DNA of 64,000 nt from Streptomyces sparsogenes (GTDB taxonomy: Bacteria; Actinomycetota; Actinomycetes; Streptomycetales; Streptomycetaceae). The stretch's first letter is position 1; each line of letters opens with the position of its first letter. Positions 1-8,527 of the stretch are shown piece after piece. Position numbers and translations under genes: made by a program. The DNA lies in assembly GCF_001704635.1 (NCBI RefSeq), contig NZ_MAXF01000103.1:33898-97897 (forward strand). The letters run 5' to 3'. The notes beneath the pieces are model-generated. The model had not been told where the DNA came from. It saw only the letters and a list, made by a program, of their open reading frames with translations, and did no database searches.

Positions 1-67
1 CCGCGCTTCCTTACCGTCTGATGTGCCCCTCCCCCTCACCGGTGAAACCGAGGAAAGCAATCCGGGA

Positions 68-113
68 AGATCGCCGGGGAGAACCCGGGGAGATCGCCGG
101 GGGAACTACCGGG
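68..113. repeat. Imperfect 23-bp tandem repeat upstream of smc
   Basis: The 12-mer AGATCGCCGGGG occurs at 68-79 and 91-102, and CCGGGGAGAA recurs around them, so the smc leader carries about two degenerate 23-bp units. No function is evident; it argues that the open frame upstream of 195 is leader rather than protein. Confidence 0.5.
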
Positions 114-194
114 GAGAACACGGAGGGGACCGCCGCGCGGCGCCACGGCCGAACGAGGGTGCCGGGTGAGACACGGGAGGTAAAGTCCAAAGGC

Positions 195-3100
195 GTGCAT
201 CTCAAGAGCCTGACCCTCCGAGGCTTCAAATCCTTCGCCTCCGCCACGACGCTGCGCTTCGAGCCGGGTATCACCTGCGTCGTCGGCCCCAATGGTTCGG
301 GCAAGTCCAATGTGGTGGACGCGCTTTCCTGGGTCATGGGGGAGCAGGGTGCCAAGTCGCTGCGCGGCGGGAAGATGGAGGACGTCATCTTCGCCGGGAC
401 CACCGGCCGCCCCCCGCTCGGCCGCGCCGAGGTCTCCCTCACCATCGACAACTCCGACGGCGCGCTGCCCATCGAATACGCCGAAGTGACCATTACGCGG
501 ATCATGTTCCGCAACGGCGGCAGCGAATACCAGATCAACGGCGACACCTGCCGGCTCCTGGACATCCAGGAGCTCCTCTCCGACTCCGGCATCGGCCGCG
601 AGATGCACGTCATCGTCGGCCAGGGCCAGCTCGACTCCGTCCTGCACGCCGACCCGACCGGGCGCCGCGCCTTCATCGAGGAGGCCGCGGGGGTGCTCAA
701 GCACCGCAAGCGCAAGGAGAAGGCGCTGCGGAAGCTCGACGCCATGCAGGCCAACCTGGCCCGCGTCCAGGACCTCACCGACGAGCTGCGACGCCAGCTC
801 AAACCGCTCGGCCGGCAGGCCGCCGTCGCCCGGCGGGCCGCGGTCATCCAGGCCGACCTGCGCGACGCCCGGCTGCGGCTGCTCGCCGACGACCTGGTGA
901 CCCTGCGCGAGGCGCTGCGTGCCGAGATCGCCGACGAGGCCGCGCTCAAGCAGCGCAAGGAGGCGGCCGAGGCCGAGCTGCGCGCCGCGCAGCAGCGGGA
1001 GGCGGCCCTGGAGGAGCAGGTCCGGCAGCTCGCGCCCCGGCTGCGGGACGCCCAGCAGACCTGGTACGAGCTCTCCCAGCTCGCCGAGCGGGTGCGCGGC
1101 ACGATCAGCCTCGCCGACGCCCGGGTCAAGAGCGCCACCTCCGCGCCCGGTGAGGAGCGGCGCGGACGCGACCCGGAGGACATGGAGCGCGAGGCGGCCC
1201 GGATCCGCGAACAGGAGGCGGAGCTGGAGGCCGCGCTGGAGGCGGCGAGCCGGGCGCTGGACGACACCGTCGCGCACCGTGCCGAACTGGAGCGCGAGCT
1301 GGCGATGGAGGAGCGCCGGCTGAAGGACGCCGCCCGCGCCATCGCCGACCGCCGCGAGGGGCTGGCCCGGTTGCAGGGGCAGGTGAACGCCGCCCGGGGC
1401 CGGGCGGGTTCGGCGCGGGCCGAGATCGACCGGCTGGCCTCCGCCCGCGACGAGGCCCGGCAGCGGGCGGCCGCCGCCCAGGAGGAGTACGAAGCGCTGC
1501 GCGCCGAGGTCGACGGACTGGACGCGGGCGACGCGGAATTGGCCGACCGCCACGAGGCCGCCAAGCGGGAGCTGGCCGAGGCGGAGACCGCCCACCGGGC
1601 GGCCCGCGAGGCCCTGACCGCCGCCGAGCGCGAGCGCGCCGCGACCGCCGCCCGCCATGACGCGCTGGCCCTCGGCCTGCGCCGGAAGGACGGCACGGGC
1701 GCCCTCCTGGGCGCCGCCGACCGCCTGACCGGCCTCCTCGGCCCGGCCGCCGAAATCCTGACGGTCACCCCCGGCTTCGAGGTCCCCGTGGCCGCGGCCC
1801 TGGGCGCCGCGGCCGACGCGATCGCCGTCGCGGACCCCCGGACCGCGGCCGACGCCATCCGCCTCCTCCGCAAACAGGACGCGGGCCGCGCGGCCCTCCT
1901 GCTCGGCGCCCCGGCGGCGGCCGGCGGCCCGGGCGCGGACGGGGCCGGGGCCGGGGCCGGGGCGGCCGGGCCGGACGGTGGTGTCCCGGCGCCGCGCGCG
2001 GCGGACCTGGTGAGCGGGCCCCCGGGGCTGGTGTCGGCCGTGCGGTGGCTGCTGCGGGACGTGGTGGTGGTCACCACGCTGGAGGACGCCGAGGAACTGG
2101 TCGGGCAGAGGCCGGAGTTGACGGCCGTGACCGCCGAGGGGGATCTGCTGGGGGCGCACTTCGCTCAGGGCGGCTCCGCCGGGGCGCCCAGCCTGCTGGA
2201 GGTGCAGGCCTCGGTCGACGAGGCGGCGGCGGAGCTGGAGGAGCTCGCCGTGCGGTGCGAGGAGCTGACCGGCGCGCAGCGGGCGGCGGCGGAGCGGCGG
2301 ACGGAGTGCGCGGCGCGGGTCGAGGAGCTGGCGGCCCGGCGCAGCGCGGCCGACCGGGAGAAGTCGCAGGTCGCCCAGTCGCTGGGGCGGCTGGGCGGTC
2401 AGGCGCGGGCCGCGGCGGGCGAGGCCGAGCGGATGGCCGCGGCCGTGGCCAAGGCGGAGGAGGCGCTGGCCAGGGCCACCGAGGAGGCCGAGGAGCTGGC
2501 CGAGCGGCTGGCGGTGGCGGAGGAGCAGCCCGGTGAGGAGGAGCCGGACACCTCCGTACGGGACCGGCTGGCGGCGGACGGGGCGAACGCCCGGCAGACG
2601 GAGATGGAGGCGCGGCTCCAGGTCCGTACGCACGAGGAGCGGGTCAAGGGGCTCGCGGGACGGGCGGACGCGCTCGACCGGGGCGCGCGCGCCGAGCGCG
2701 AGGCGCGGGCGCGCGCCGAGCAGCGGCGGGCGCGGCTGCGCCACGAGGCGGCGGTGGCCTCGGCGGTGGCCTCGGGCGCCCGGCAGCTGCTGGCGCATGT
2801 GGAGGTCTCGCTGGTGCGGGCCGAGGAGGAGCGGGACGCCGCCGAGCGGGCGAAGGCGGAGCGGGAGCGCGAGCTGGTCGCCGAGCGCAACCACGGGCGT
2901 GAGCTCAAGAGCGAGTTGGACAAGCTGACCGACTCGGTGCACCGGGGCGAGGTGCTGGGCGCCGAGAAGCGGCTGCGGATCGAGCAGCTGGAGACCAAGG
3001 CGCTGGAGGAGCTGGGCGTCGAGCCGGCCGGGCTGATCGCCGAGTACGGACCGGACCAGCCGGTGCCGCCGTCCCCGCCGGCCGAGGGCGAGGTGCTGCC

Positions 3101-3788
3101 AGAAGACCCGGACCACCCGCGCAACCAGCCGGTGCGCTACGTCAGGGCGCAGCAGGAGAAGCGGCTGAAGGCCGCCGAGCGGGCGTACCAGCAGCTGGGG
3201 AAGGTCAACCCGCTGGCGCTCGAGGAGTTCGCGGCGCTGGAGGAGCGGCACAAGTTCCTGAGCGAGCAGCTCGAGGACCTGAAGAAGACGCGGGCCGATC
3301 TGCTGCAGGTGGTCAAGGAGGTGGACGAGCGCGTCGAGCAGGTGTTCACGGAGGCCTACCGGGACACGGCGCGCGAGTTCGAGGGCGTCTTCTCCCGGCT
3401 GTTCCCGGGCGGCGAGGGCCGGCTGGTGCTCACCGACCCGGAGAACATGCTGACCACGGGCGTGGACGTGGAGGCCAGGCCGCCGGGGAAGAAGGTCAAG
3501 CGGCTGTCGCTGCTCTCCGGAGGGGAGCGGTCGCTGACCGCCGTGGCGCTGCTGGTGTCGATCTTCAAGGCGCGGCCGAGCCCGTTCTACGTCATGGACG
3601 AGGTCGAGGCGGCGCTGGACGACACCAATCTGCAGCGGCTGATCCGGATCATGGAGGAGCTGCAGGAGAGCTCCCAGCTGATCGTGATCACGCACCAGAA
3701 GCGGACGATGGAGGTCGCCGACGCGCTGTACGGGGTGTCGATGCAGGGCGACGGGGTGTCGAAGGTCATCAGTCAGCGGCTGCGGTAA
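195..3788 (+). CDS. smc: Chromosome segregation protein Smc
   Basis: SMC ATPase of about 1197 aa that, with ScpA/ScpB, organises and segregates the chromosome. The N-terminal head begins HLKSLTLRGFKSFA and has a Walker A GPNGSGKSN at residues 31-39. Long coiled coils flank a hinge at about 500-660, and the C-terminal head has the signature LSGGERSLTAVALL (about 1107) and Walker B FYVMDEVEAALDD (about 1131). The GTG at 195 is chosen because family homology starts there; an upstream GTG/ATG-open frame reaches position 21 but has no conserved sequence, and GGGAGG lies at 175-180. The hinge contains a Gly/Ala-rich insert (about nt 1910-1990) that looks like a lineage-specific low-complexity loop. 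Confidence 0.97.
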   Translation: MHLKSLTLRGFKSFASATTLRFEPGITCVVGPNGSGKSNVVDALSWVMGEQGAKSLRGGKMEDVIFAGTTGRPPLGRAEVSLTIDNSDGALPIEYAEVTITRIMFRNGGSEYQINGDTCRLLDIQELLSDSGIGREMHVIVGQGQLDSVLHADPTGRRAFIEEAAGVLKHRKRKEKALRKLDAMQANLARVQDLTDELRRQLKPLGRQAAVARRAAVIQADLRDARLRLLADDLVTLREALRAEIADEAALKQRKEAAEAELRAAQQREAALEEQVRQLAPRLRDAQQTWYELSQLAERVRGTISLADARVKSATSAPGEERRGRDPEDMEREAARIREQEAELEAALEAASRALDDTVAHRAELERELAMEERRLKDAARAIADRREGLARLQGQVNAARGRAGSARAEIDRLASARDEARQRAAAAQEEYEALRAEVDGLDAGDAELADRHEAAKRELAEAETAHRAAREALTAAERERAATAARHDALALGLRRKDGTGALLGAADRLTGLLGPAAEILTVTPGFEVPVAAALGAAADAIAVADPRTAADAIRLLRKQDAGRAALLLGAPAAAGGPGADGAGAGAGAAGPDGGVPAPRAADLVSGPPGLVSAVRWLLRDVVVVTTLEDAEELVGQRPELTAVTAEGDLLGAHFAQGGSAGAPSLLEVQASVDEAAAELEELAVRCEELTGAQRAAAERRTECAARVEELAARRSAADREKSQVAQSLGRLGGQARAAAGEAERMAAAVAKAEEALARATEEAEELAERLAVAEEQPGEEEPDTSVRDRLAADGANARQTEMEARLQVRTHEERVKGLAGRADALDRGARAEREARARAEQRRARLRHEAAVASAVASGARQLLAHVEVSLVRAEEERDAAERAKAERERELVAERNHGRELKSELDKLTDSVHRGEVLGAEKRLRIEQLETKALEELGVEPAGLIAEYGPDQPVPPSPPAEGEVLPEDPDHPRNQPVRYVRAQQEKRLKAAERAYQQLGKVNPLALEEFAALEERHKFLSEQLEDLKKTRADLLQVVKEVDERVEQVFTEAYRDTAREFEGVFSRLFPGGEGRLVLTDPENMLTTGVDVEARPPGKKVKRLSLLSGGERSLTAVALLVSIFKARPSPFYVMDEVEAALDDTNLQRLIRIMEELQESSQLIVITHQKRTMEVADALYGVSMQGDGVSKVISQRLR

Positions 3789-3791
3789 GCG

Positions 3792-3888
3792 CTTCAATAC
3801 TTGAAGTCATTCGATCAAGCACGGCCAGGCGGCCTGTGGCGACTGGTTGGTCACACCCTATTGACTTCGAAACTTGAAGGAATAGTCT
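3792..3888 (+). promoter_or_regulatory. glcP promoter with two copies of a 15-bp dyad
   Basis: TTGACT (3861-3866) and TAGTCT (3883-3888), 16 bp apart, form a good housekeeping-type promoter. The dyad CTTCGAAACTTGAAG (3865-3879) lies inside it, and a perfect version CTTCAATACTTGAAG is at 3792-3806, just after smc. A half site CTTCAA is at 3907-3912. Paired operator copies, one covering the promoter core, suggest repression of glcP by a dimeric regulator that I cannot name. Confidence 0.6.
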
Positions 3889-3914
3889 CGGCAACGTCGT
3901 TTTTACCTTCAAGT

Positions 3915-3960
3915 GGTGGCCGACCCCCCCCCTCGGCTGCGCCTCCGCTGGAAGGCCACC
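3915..3960. repeat. Hairpin in the glcP leader
   Basis: GGTGGCC (3915-3921) and GGCCACC (3954-3960) form a 7-bp stem around a C-rich, then GC-rich, loop between the glcP promoter and its start. It could be a leader structure or one of the palindromic repeats scattered in Streptomyces genomes. Confidence 0.45.
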
Positions 3961-4003
3961 CCCCACCCCGGCAGCGTTGCCGGGCGGGCCACAGGAGTTC
4001 ACG

Positions 4004-5422
4004 TTGACCACCACCGTGCAGGTGCGGGGATCCGAGGGCCGCGGCGCCCAGCCGGAACACCTCGGCCGTGTCATCTTCATCACCGCCGCCGCCGCGATGG
4101 GCGGCTTCCTCTTCGGCTACGACAGCTCGGTGATCAACGGGGCGGTCGAGGCCATCCGCGGCCGGTACGACATCGGCTCCGCCGCCCTCGCCCAGGTCGT
4201 GGCCATCGCCCTGATCGGCTCGGCCATCGGCGCGGCCATCGCGGGCCGCCTGGCCGACCGCATCGGCCGGATCCGCGTCATGCAGATCGCCGCCGTGCTG
4301 TTCACCGTCAGCGCGGTCGGCTCCGCCCTGCCCTTCGCCCTGTGGGACCTGGCCGTATGGCGGGTGCTCGGCGGCATCGGCATCGGCATGGCCTCCGTGA
4401 TCGGCCCGGCCTACATAGCCGAGGTCGCCCCGCCCGCGTACCGCGGCCGCCTGGCCTCCTTCCAGCAGGCCGCGATCGTCATCGGCATCGCCCTGTCCCA
4501 GCTCGTCAACTGGGGCATCCTCAACGCCGCCGACGGCGACCAGCGCGGCCACATCGCCGGCATCGAGGCCTGGCAGTGGATGCTCGGCGTGATGGTCGTC
4601 CCGGCCGTGCTCTACGGCCTGCTGTCCTTCGCCATCCCCGAGTCTCCCCGCTTCCTGATCTCCGTCGGCAAGATCGACCGCGCCAAGCAGGTCCTGGCCG
4701 AGGTCGAGGGCCACGGCGTCCACCTCGACACGCGCGTCGCCGAGATCGAGCAGGCCATGCGCAGCGAGCACAAGTCCACCTTCAAGGACCTGCTCGGCGG
4801 CCGGTTCGGCCTGCTGCCGGTGGTCTGGATCGGCATCGGCCTCTCGGTCTTCCAGCAGCTGGTCGGCATCAACGTCGCCTTCTACTACTCCTCGACGCTG
4901 TGGCAGTCCGTCGGCGTCGACCCGAGCGGCTCGTTCTTCTACTCCTTCACCACGTCGATCATCAACATCCTCGGCACCGTCATCGCGATGATCTTCGTCG
5001 ACAGGATCGGCCGCAAGCCGCTGGCGCTGATCGGCTCGGCCGGCATGGCCGTCTCCCTCGCCCTGGTGGCCTGGGCCTTCTCGGCGCACCTGGTCGACGG
5101 CAAGCTCCCGCACACCCAGGGCGTCCTGGCCCTGGTCGCGGCCCACGCCTTCGTCCTCTTCTTCGCCCTCTCCTGGGGTGTGGTGGTCTGGGTGCTGCTC
5201 GGCGAGATGTTCCCGAACAAGATCCGCGCCGCCGCGCTGGGCGTCGCCGCCTCCGCGCAGTGGATCGCCAACTGGGCCATCACCGCGAGCTTCCCGAGCC
5301 TGTCCGACTGGAACCTGTCGGCGACGTACGTCATCTACACCGTTTTCGCCGCGCTCTCGATCCCCTTCATCCTCAAGTGGGTGCCGGAGACCAAGGGCAA
5401 GGCGTTGGAGGAGATGGGCTGA
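4004..5422 (+). CDS. glcP: Glucose permease, MFS sugar transporter
   Basis: Sugar porter of the major facilitator superfamily, 472 aa, about 12 membrane segments. The family motifs are visible: RLADRIGRIRVM in loop 2-3, PESPRFLISVGK at the end of the first half, DRIGRKPLALIG in loop 8-9 and PETKGKALEEMG at the C-terminus, plus QQLVGIN of glucose carriers. The TTG at 4004 is preferred because AGGAG lies at 3993-3997, six bases upstream. Position next to smc matches glcP1 of S. coelicolor, the main glucose uptake system feeding glucose kinase. Its 3' end is overlapped by an antisense TnpB-like gene. Confidence 0.93.
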   Translation: MTTTVQVRGSEGRGAQPEHLGRVIFITAAAAMGGFLFGYDSSVINGAVEAIRGRYDIGSAALAQVVAIALIGSAIGAAIAGRLADRIGRIRVMQIAAVLFTVSAVGSALPFALWDLAVWRVLGGIGIGMASVIGPAYIAEVAPPAYRGRLASFQQAAIVIGIALSQLVNWGILNAADGDQRGHIAGIEAWQWMLGVMVVPAVLYGLLSFAIPESPRFLISVGKIDRAKQVLAEVEGHGVHLDTRVAEIEQAMRSEHKSTFKDLLGGRFGLLPVVWIGIGLSVFQQLVGINVAFYYSSTLWQSVGVDPSGSFFYSFTTSIINILGTVIAMIFVDRIGRKPLALIGSAGMAVSLALVAWAFSAHLVDGKLPHTQGVLALVAAHAFVLFFALSWGVVVWVLLGEMFPNKIRAAALGVAASAQWIANWAITASFPSLSDWNLSATYVIYTVFAALSIPFILKWVPETKGKALEEMG

Positions 5423-7068
5423 CCGTTCCTACGGACTGAGGGGAGTGAGTCCTGATGCCAGGGCTCATGCTCAGCCGAACGCTCCGAACGGTGCTGAGCG
5501 TTCTGGTTGCCCGCGTTCGCTCCGCGTCCGGCGCGCACGGATCGTGTCCGTAGTCCGGGTACGTGAGGGCGGGGTCCCTCACGCCCAGGGATGGCCGGTC
5601 TGGCCTGGGCGGTCCGATGCCCCGCACGATCGCTCTGGTCGTGCGGGGGCGGTGCCGTCCGTCGCCGGATCGGCCATCCCTGGGCGCGCCGTCCGATCGC
5701 CACGGCGGCCGCGTCGTGGCGAGTGGTTTTCCTGGTTCTCGTGGTGAGGGGCTTTTGCCAGTGCTGGGCACCCCACTTCGAGGTGTACGCGGGGTCGACC
5801 GCGATGATCGCGATGCCGGTGGCGTCGGCCATCGCCGACAGCCGGGCGCGGAGCCTGCCGGTGGGCATTCCGGAGATAAGCTGTCGGAACCGCTTGCGGC
5901 GGCCGTGTTTCTCGCGGGTCTTCTCCGCCGCGAAGTCCAGGTCTTCGATGGCGATCGCGGCCACGCCACAAGACTGCGCCCAGTGCAGCAGCCGGGTCAG
6001 GGTATGCCGAACCTGGGCGTCGCGGTGGCCTGCGGTGCCGGACAGGTCGTAGAAGAACCGCCGGGGGTTGCCGATCGGGTTGCCGTGTACGTCCAGGCGC
6101 CATGCGGCCAGGTGGTCGGCGTTGGCGTCCACTCCGATCAGCCCGTGGGCTAGGGCCGTCTTCAGGGGGATCGTCGCCCGGGGCGGAATCTGCCACGAGG
6201 CGGTCACATACCAGCGGTTCCGGCCGGTGTCATAGTGGATGCGGTAGGCGACGGCCCGGTTCGCTTCGACGCGGTCGGCCCACTCGGTGCCCCGGTGGAC
6301 GAAACGCACGGGCGCGGTGAAGACATACCGGCCATGCGGGGCGTTCGCCAGATCCTTCAGCAAAGCGGGCAGCTTGATACTCAGCCCACCGTCGGGGGTG
6401 ATACGGATGGTCTCGTTCCCGTACCGCTTCCCGGACTCCCCGTCCGCCTGCAGGAACCAGCGCTCGGCCTCCCACCGCTCACGCCACTGGGCCTCGGTCA
6501 GCCCAGTTGCCTCCAGGTGGTGGCGGGCGCGGGCCAGGCGCCTGCCGCCCCGGACCACGTGCACGGTCCCGGCCGCATGGTCGGCCCGTTCCCGCTCCAG
6601 CCGGTCCTGGAGCACCTGGAGGCGGCGGGACTTGGCGAACCACTCCTGACGGGAGCGATAGCCGCCTGCAGCCTTCTTCGACCCCTTCGCCCCGACCGGC
6701 CGCGCCAGCCGCTGCGCGATCGCAGCAATCCCGGCCTCCAGAGTCTGGATGTGGGCGAGCTGGCAACGGCGGGCCAGCGCCCACTGGTCGTGCGACGCCT
6801 TGGTGATGGCTCCGGCCCAGCGCGCCGACGAGACCGGCGTCAGCTCCCGCTTGCGCGCCGCCCACCGATCTGCGCAGTGCTCCAGACCGTCCGCGCAGCG
6901 CGCCTTAAGATCCCGCGACGCGAGCGCACCCAGATGCGCACCCACCAGCACAAGAACCTTCTCATCCTGCGCGGCGAGACGCTTGAGCCGGGCACGGATC
7001 GCCACTCCGGCCGGGTCGGACACAACGAACGGCTCGGCCACCTCACGCAGCCCGCTCATCCCACACAC
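5335..7068 (-). CDS. Stand-alone TnpB-like RuvC nuclease (IS200/IS605-type), no zinc finger
   Basis: 577-aa member of the TnpB/IS605 OrfB family, RNA-guided nucleases encoded by insertion sequences and ancestors of Cas12. The three RuvC acidic residues are present: D314 in IGVDANADH, E375 in IAIEDLDF and D452 in RHDAAAVAIGRRA. The usual CxxC...CxxC zinc finger between motifs II and III is gone; PAYTSKWGAQHWQKP is followed within about 20 residues by RHDAAA with no cysteine. The last 112 residues are low-complexity and coincide with strong RNA-like inverted repeats. No TnpA (Y1) transposase lies nearby. The C-terminus runs 88 bp antisense into glcP. The start could also be the ATG three codons downstream. 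A nuclease-dead repressor role is unlikely because the catalytic triad is intact. Confidence 0.8.
   Translation of the reverse strand: MCGMSGLREVAEPFVVSDPAGVAIRARLKRLAAQDEKVLVLVGAHLGALASRDLKARCADGLEHCADRWAARKRELTPVSSARWAGAITKASHDQWALARRCQLAHIQTLEAGIAAIAQRLARPVGAKGSKKAAGGYRSRQEWFAKSRRLQVLQDRLERERADHAAGTVHVVRGGRRLARARHHLEATGLTEAQWRERWEAERWFLQADGESGKRYGNETIRITPDGGLSIKLPALLKDLANAPHGRYVFTAPVRFVHRGTEWADRVEANRAVAYRIHYDTGRNRWYVTASWQIPPRATIPLKTALAHGLIGVDANADHLAAWRLDVHGNPIGNPRRFFYDLSGTAGHRDAQVRHTLTRLLHWAQSCGVAAIAIEDLDFAAEKTREKHGRRKRFRQLISGMPTGRLRARLSAMADATGIAIIAVDPAYTSKWGAQHWQKPLTTRTRKTTRHDAAAVAIGRRAQGWPIRRRTAPPPHDQSDRAGHRTAQARPAIPGREGPRPHVPGLRTRSVRAGRGANAGNQNAQHRSERSAEHEPWHQDSLPSVRRNGQPISSNALPLVSGTHLRMKGIESAAKTV
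5423..5685 (-). ncRNA. Candidate omega-RNA scaffold / element right end
   Basis: Read on the minus strand, this 3' end of the tnpB-like gene is densely structured. There is a perfect 15-bp inverted repeat (5583-5597 with 5671-5685) enclosing a perfect 9-bp hairpin (5621-5629 with 5639-5647). Next come two mutually exclusive 7-bp stems (5469-5475/5493-5499 and 5477-5483/5497-5503), then short hairpins GGACT/AGTCC (5433-5437/5448-5452) and CCGT/ACGG (5423-5434) ending at the glcP stop. TnpB guide RNAs normally derive from the 3' part of the gene and the element right end, so this is the expected place. No RNA data support it. Confidence 0.45.
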
Positions 7069-7310
7069 CCCCGCCCGGCTCCGTCCCGACGTCCCCTCCC
7101 CAGACCCAACGAAGCCCGACCGAAGAGGTCACGCATTCGACATCAACATTTCCATTCGCCTCACGAAGCGTTCCAGCATCCACACGCGTCACACCAAAGA
7201 CCGCTTGCATTCACTCCCACTCACCAGAGCACGCCTGAGCACACTTCAGCAGAAGCAGTTCCGCACCCTTCCGCCGCCCACTCCTCACCCTTCAGGGGTT
7301 CTGCCCCGCC
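7069..7310. other. Left flank of the TnpB-like gene
   Basis: About 240 bp between the divergent-facing 5' end of the nuclease gene and the end of the oxidoreductase gene. It is visibly less G+C-rich than the surroundings (about 7130-7270), consistent with acquired DNA and with the promoter and left end of the insertion element. I could not define a left-end boundary or a target-site motif. Confidence 0.4.
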
Positions 7311-8300
7311 TCACCCCCCGAGGCGGGGCAGAACCCGTTCCGCGAACAGCCCCAGCGAGCGCCAGCCCTCCTCCACGGGCATCCCGCCGCACAGCGGATG
7401 CAGCACCAGACTCCCCGCGCCACCCCCCTCTCCCGCCAGCGCCACGCACTCCTCCGGCGTGACCACGCGGTAGACCCCCTCGCGTCGCAGCGCCCCGACG
7501 TCCCCGGCCCGGGAGCGCACGGCCGACCGCACGCCCCCGCCCGACTGCCACGAGTCGTACGTCCGCGCCTCGTGCAGCAGATACGGGCCGACCACCGCCC
7601 ACGCCCGCTCCGGGTCCTCGGCCACATGCAACAGCGAGGTCCGCGCGGGTGGCATCACACACCAGCCGTCCGTCCCGTACTGCAGGCGCCGCGCGTGGTA
7701 GTACGCCTCCAGCTCCGGCAGATGCGCGCTGGGGAAGAACGGCAGGCCCAGCCGGGCGGCGCGGCGCGCGGCGGCCTTGGAGCTGCCGCCGACCAGCAGC
7801 GCCGGATGCGGCCGGGAGTACGGGCGCGGCGTGACCCGCACCATGCGGCCCCGGTAGCCGAAGGGCTCGCCGGTCCAGGCCGCGAGCAGCGTCTCCAGCG
7901 CCTCGTCCTGGAGCGGACCCCGCCGCTCCCAGTCCCTGCCGAGCCCCGCGTACTCCTCCGGCCGGTAGCCGATGCCCGCCACCGTGATCAGACGGCCGCC
8001 GCTCACCAGGTCGAGCACGGCGATGTCCTCGGCCAGCCGCAGCGGATCGTAGAGCGGCGTGATCAGCGCCGAGACGGTGACCGTGATCCGCCGGGTGGCG
8101 CCCAGCACCGCGCCCGCGAAGGTCAGCGGGGACGGCAGCCAGCCATCGGCCACGCCGTGGTGCTCCTCCGTCTGCACGGTGTCGATGCCCCGCTCGTCGG
8201 CGAAGGCGGCCATCTCGACGGCCGCCCGGTAGCGCCGGGACAGCGCCTTGGGCGTGGCGTTCGGATCGACGAGATTGAGCCGTACGACCGTGACCGGCAT
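7311..8300 (-). CDS. LLM-class flavin-dependent oxidoreductase
   Basis: Bacterial luciferase-like monooxygenase fold, 329 aa, using FMN or F420. Typical features are the N-terminal strand with NLVDPNATP, QTEEHHG in the second strand, the segment ITVTVSALITPLYDPLRLAED and the GGRLITVAGIGYRPEEY motif, followed by LLVGGSSKAAARRAARLG near the phosphate-binding region. AAGGGGGAC precedes the ATG. It is a single gene with no partner that would identify the substrate. Its 3' end faces the left flank of the TnpB-like element. Confidence 0.85.
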   Translation of the reverse strand: MPVTVVRLNLVDPNATPKALSRRYRAAVEMAAFADERGIDTVQTEEHHGVADGWLPSPLTFAGAVLGATRRITVTVSALITPLYDPLRLAEDIAVLDLVSGGRLITVAGIGYRPEEYAGLGRDWERRGPLQDEALETLLAAWTGEPFGYRGRMVRVTPRPYSRPHPALLVGGSSKAAARRAARLGLPFFPSAHLPELEAYYHARRLQYGTDGWCVMPPARTSLLHVAEDPERAWAVVGPYLLHEARTYDSWQSGGGVRSAVRSRAGDVGALRREGVYRVVTPEECVALAGEGGGAGSLVLHPLCGGMPVEEGWRSLGLFAERVLPRLGG

Positions 8301-8527
8301 GGCGGACGTCCCCCTTCGCGGTGAGCGGGCCAGGGCACGGTAACTGACCGTACGTCAAATAAACAGGGAGCGGCGCCCGCCCGGCGCCGGGCGCGGGCGG
8401 GGCGGATGACTCATGCGCCTGGGACACGGGGCGGCTGACGGTAGGGGCAGGCGGGCCCGCCGCTCGGGCCGGCCACCGCCGATCACGCGGACGGCCCACC
8501 AAGGGGCAACCAGAAGCGGAGGGGCAC

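Noticed and set aside
36..3797. Very long minus-strand open frame (about 1250 codons) opposite smc
   Set aside because: It is exactly antisense to a certain Smc gene and has Leu/Arg/Gly composition typical of the GC-rich shadow frame; no family sequence.
5335..7068. Nuclease-dead TnpB-like repressor
   Set aside because: All three RuvC acidic residues can be placed, so catalytic loss is not supported.
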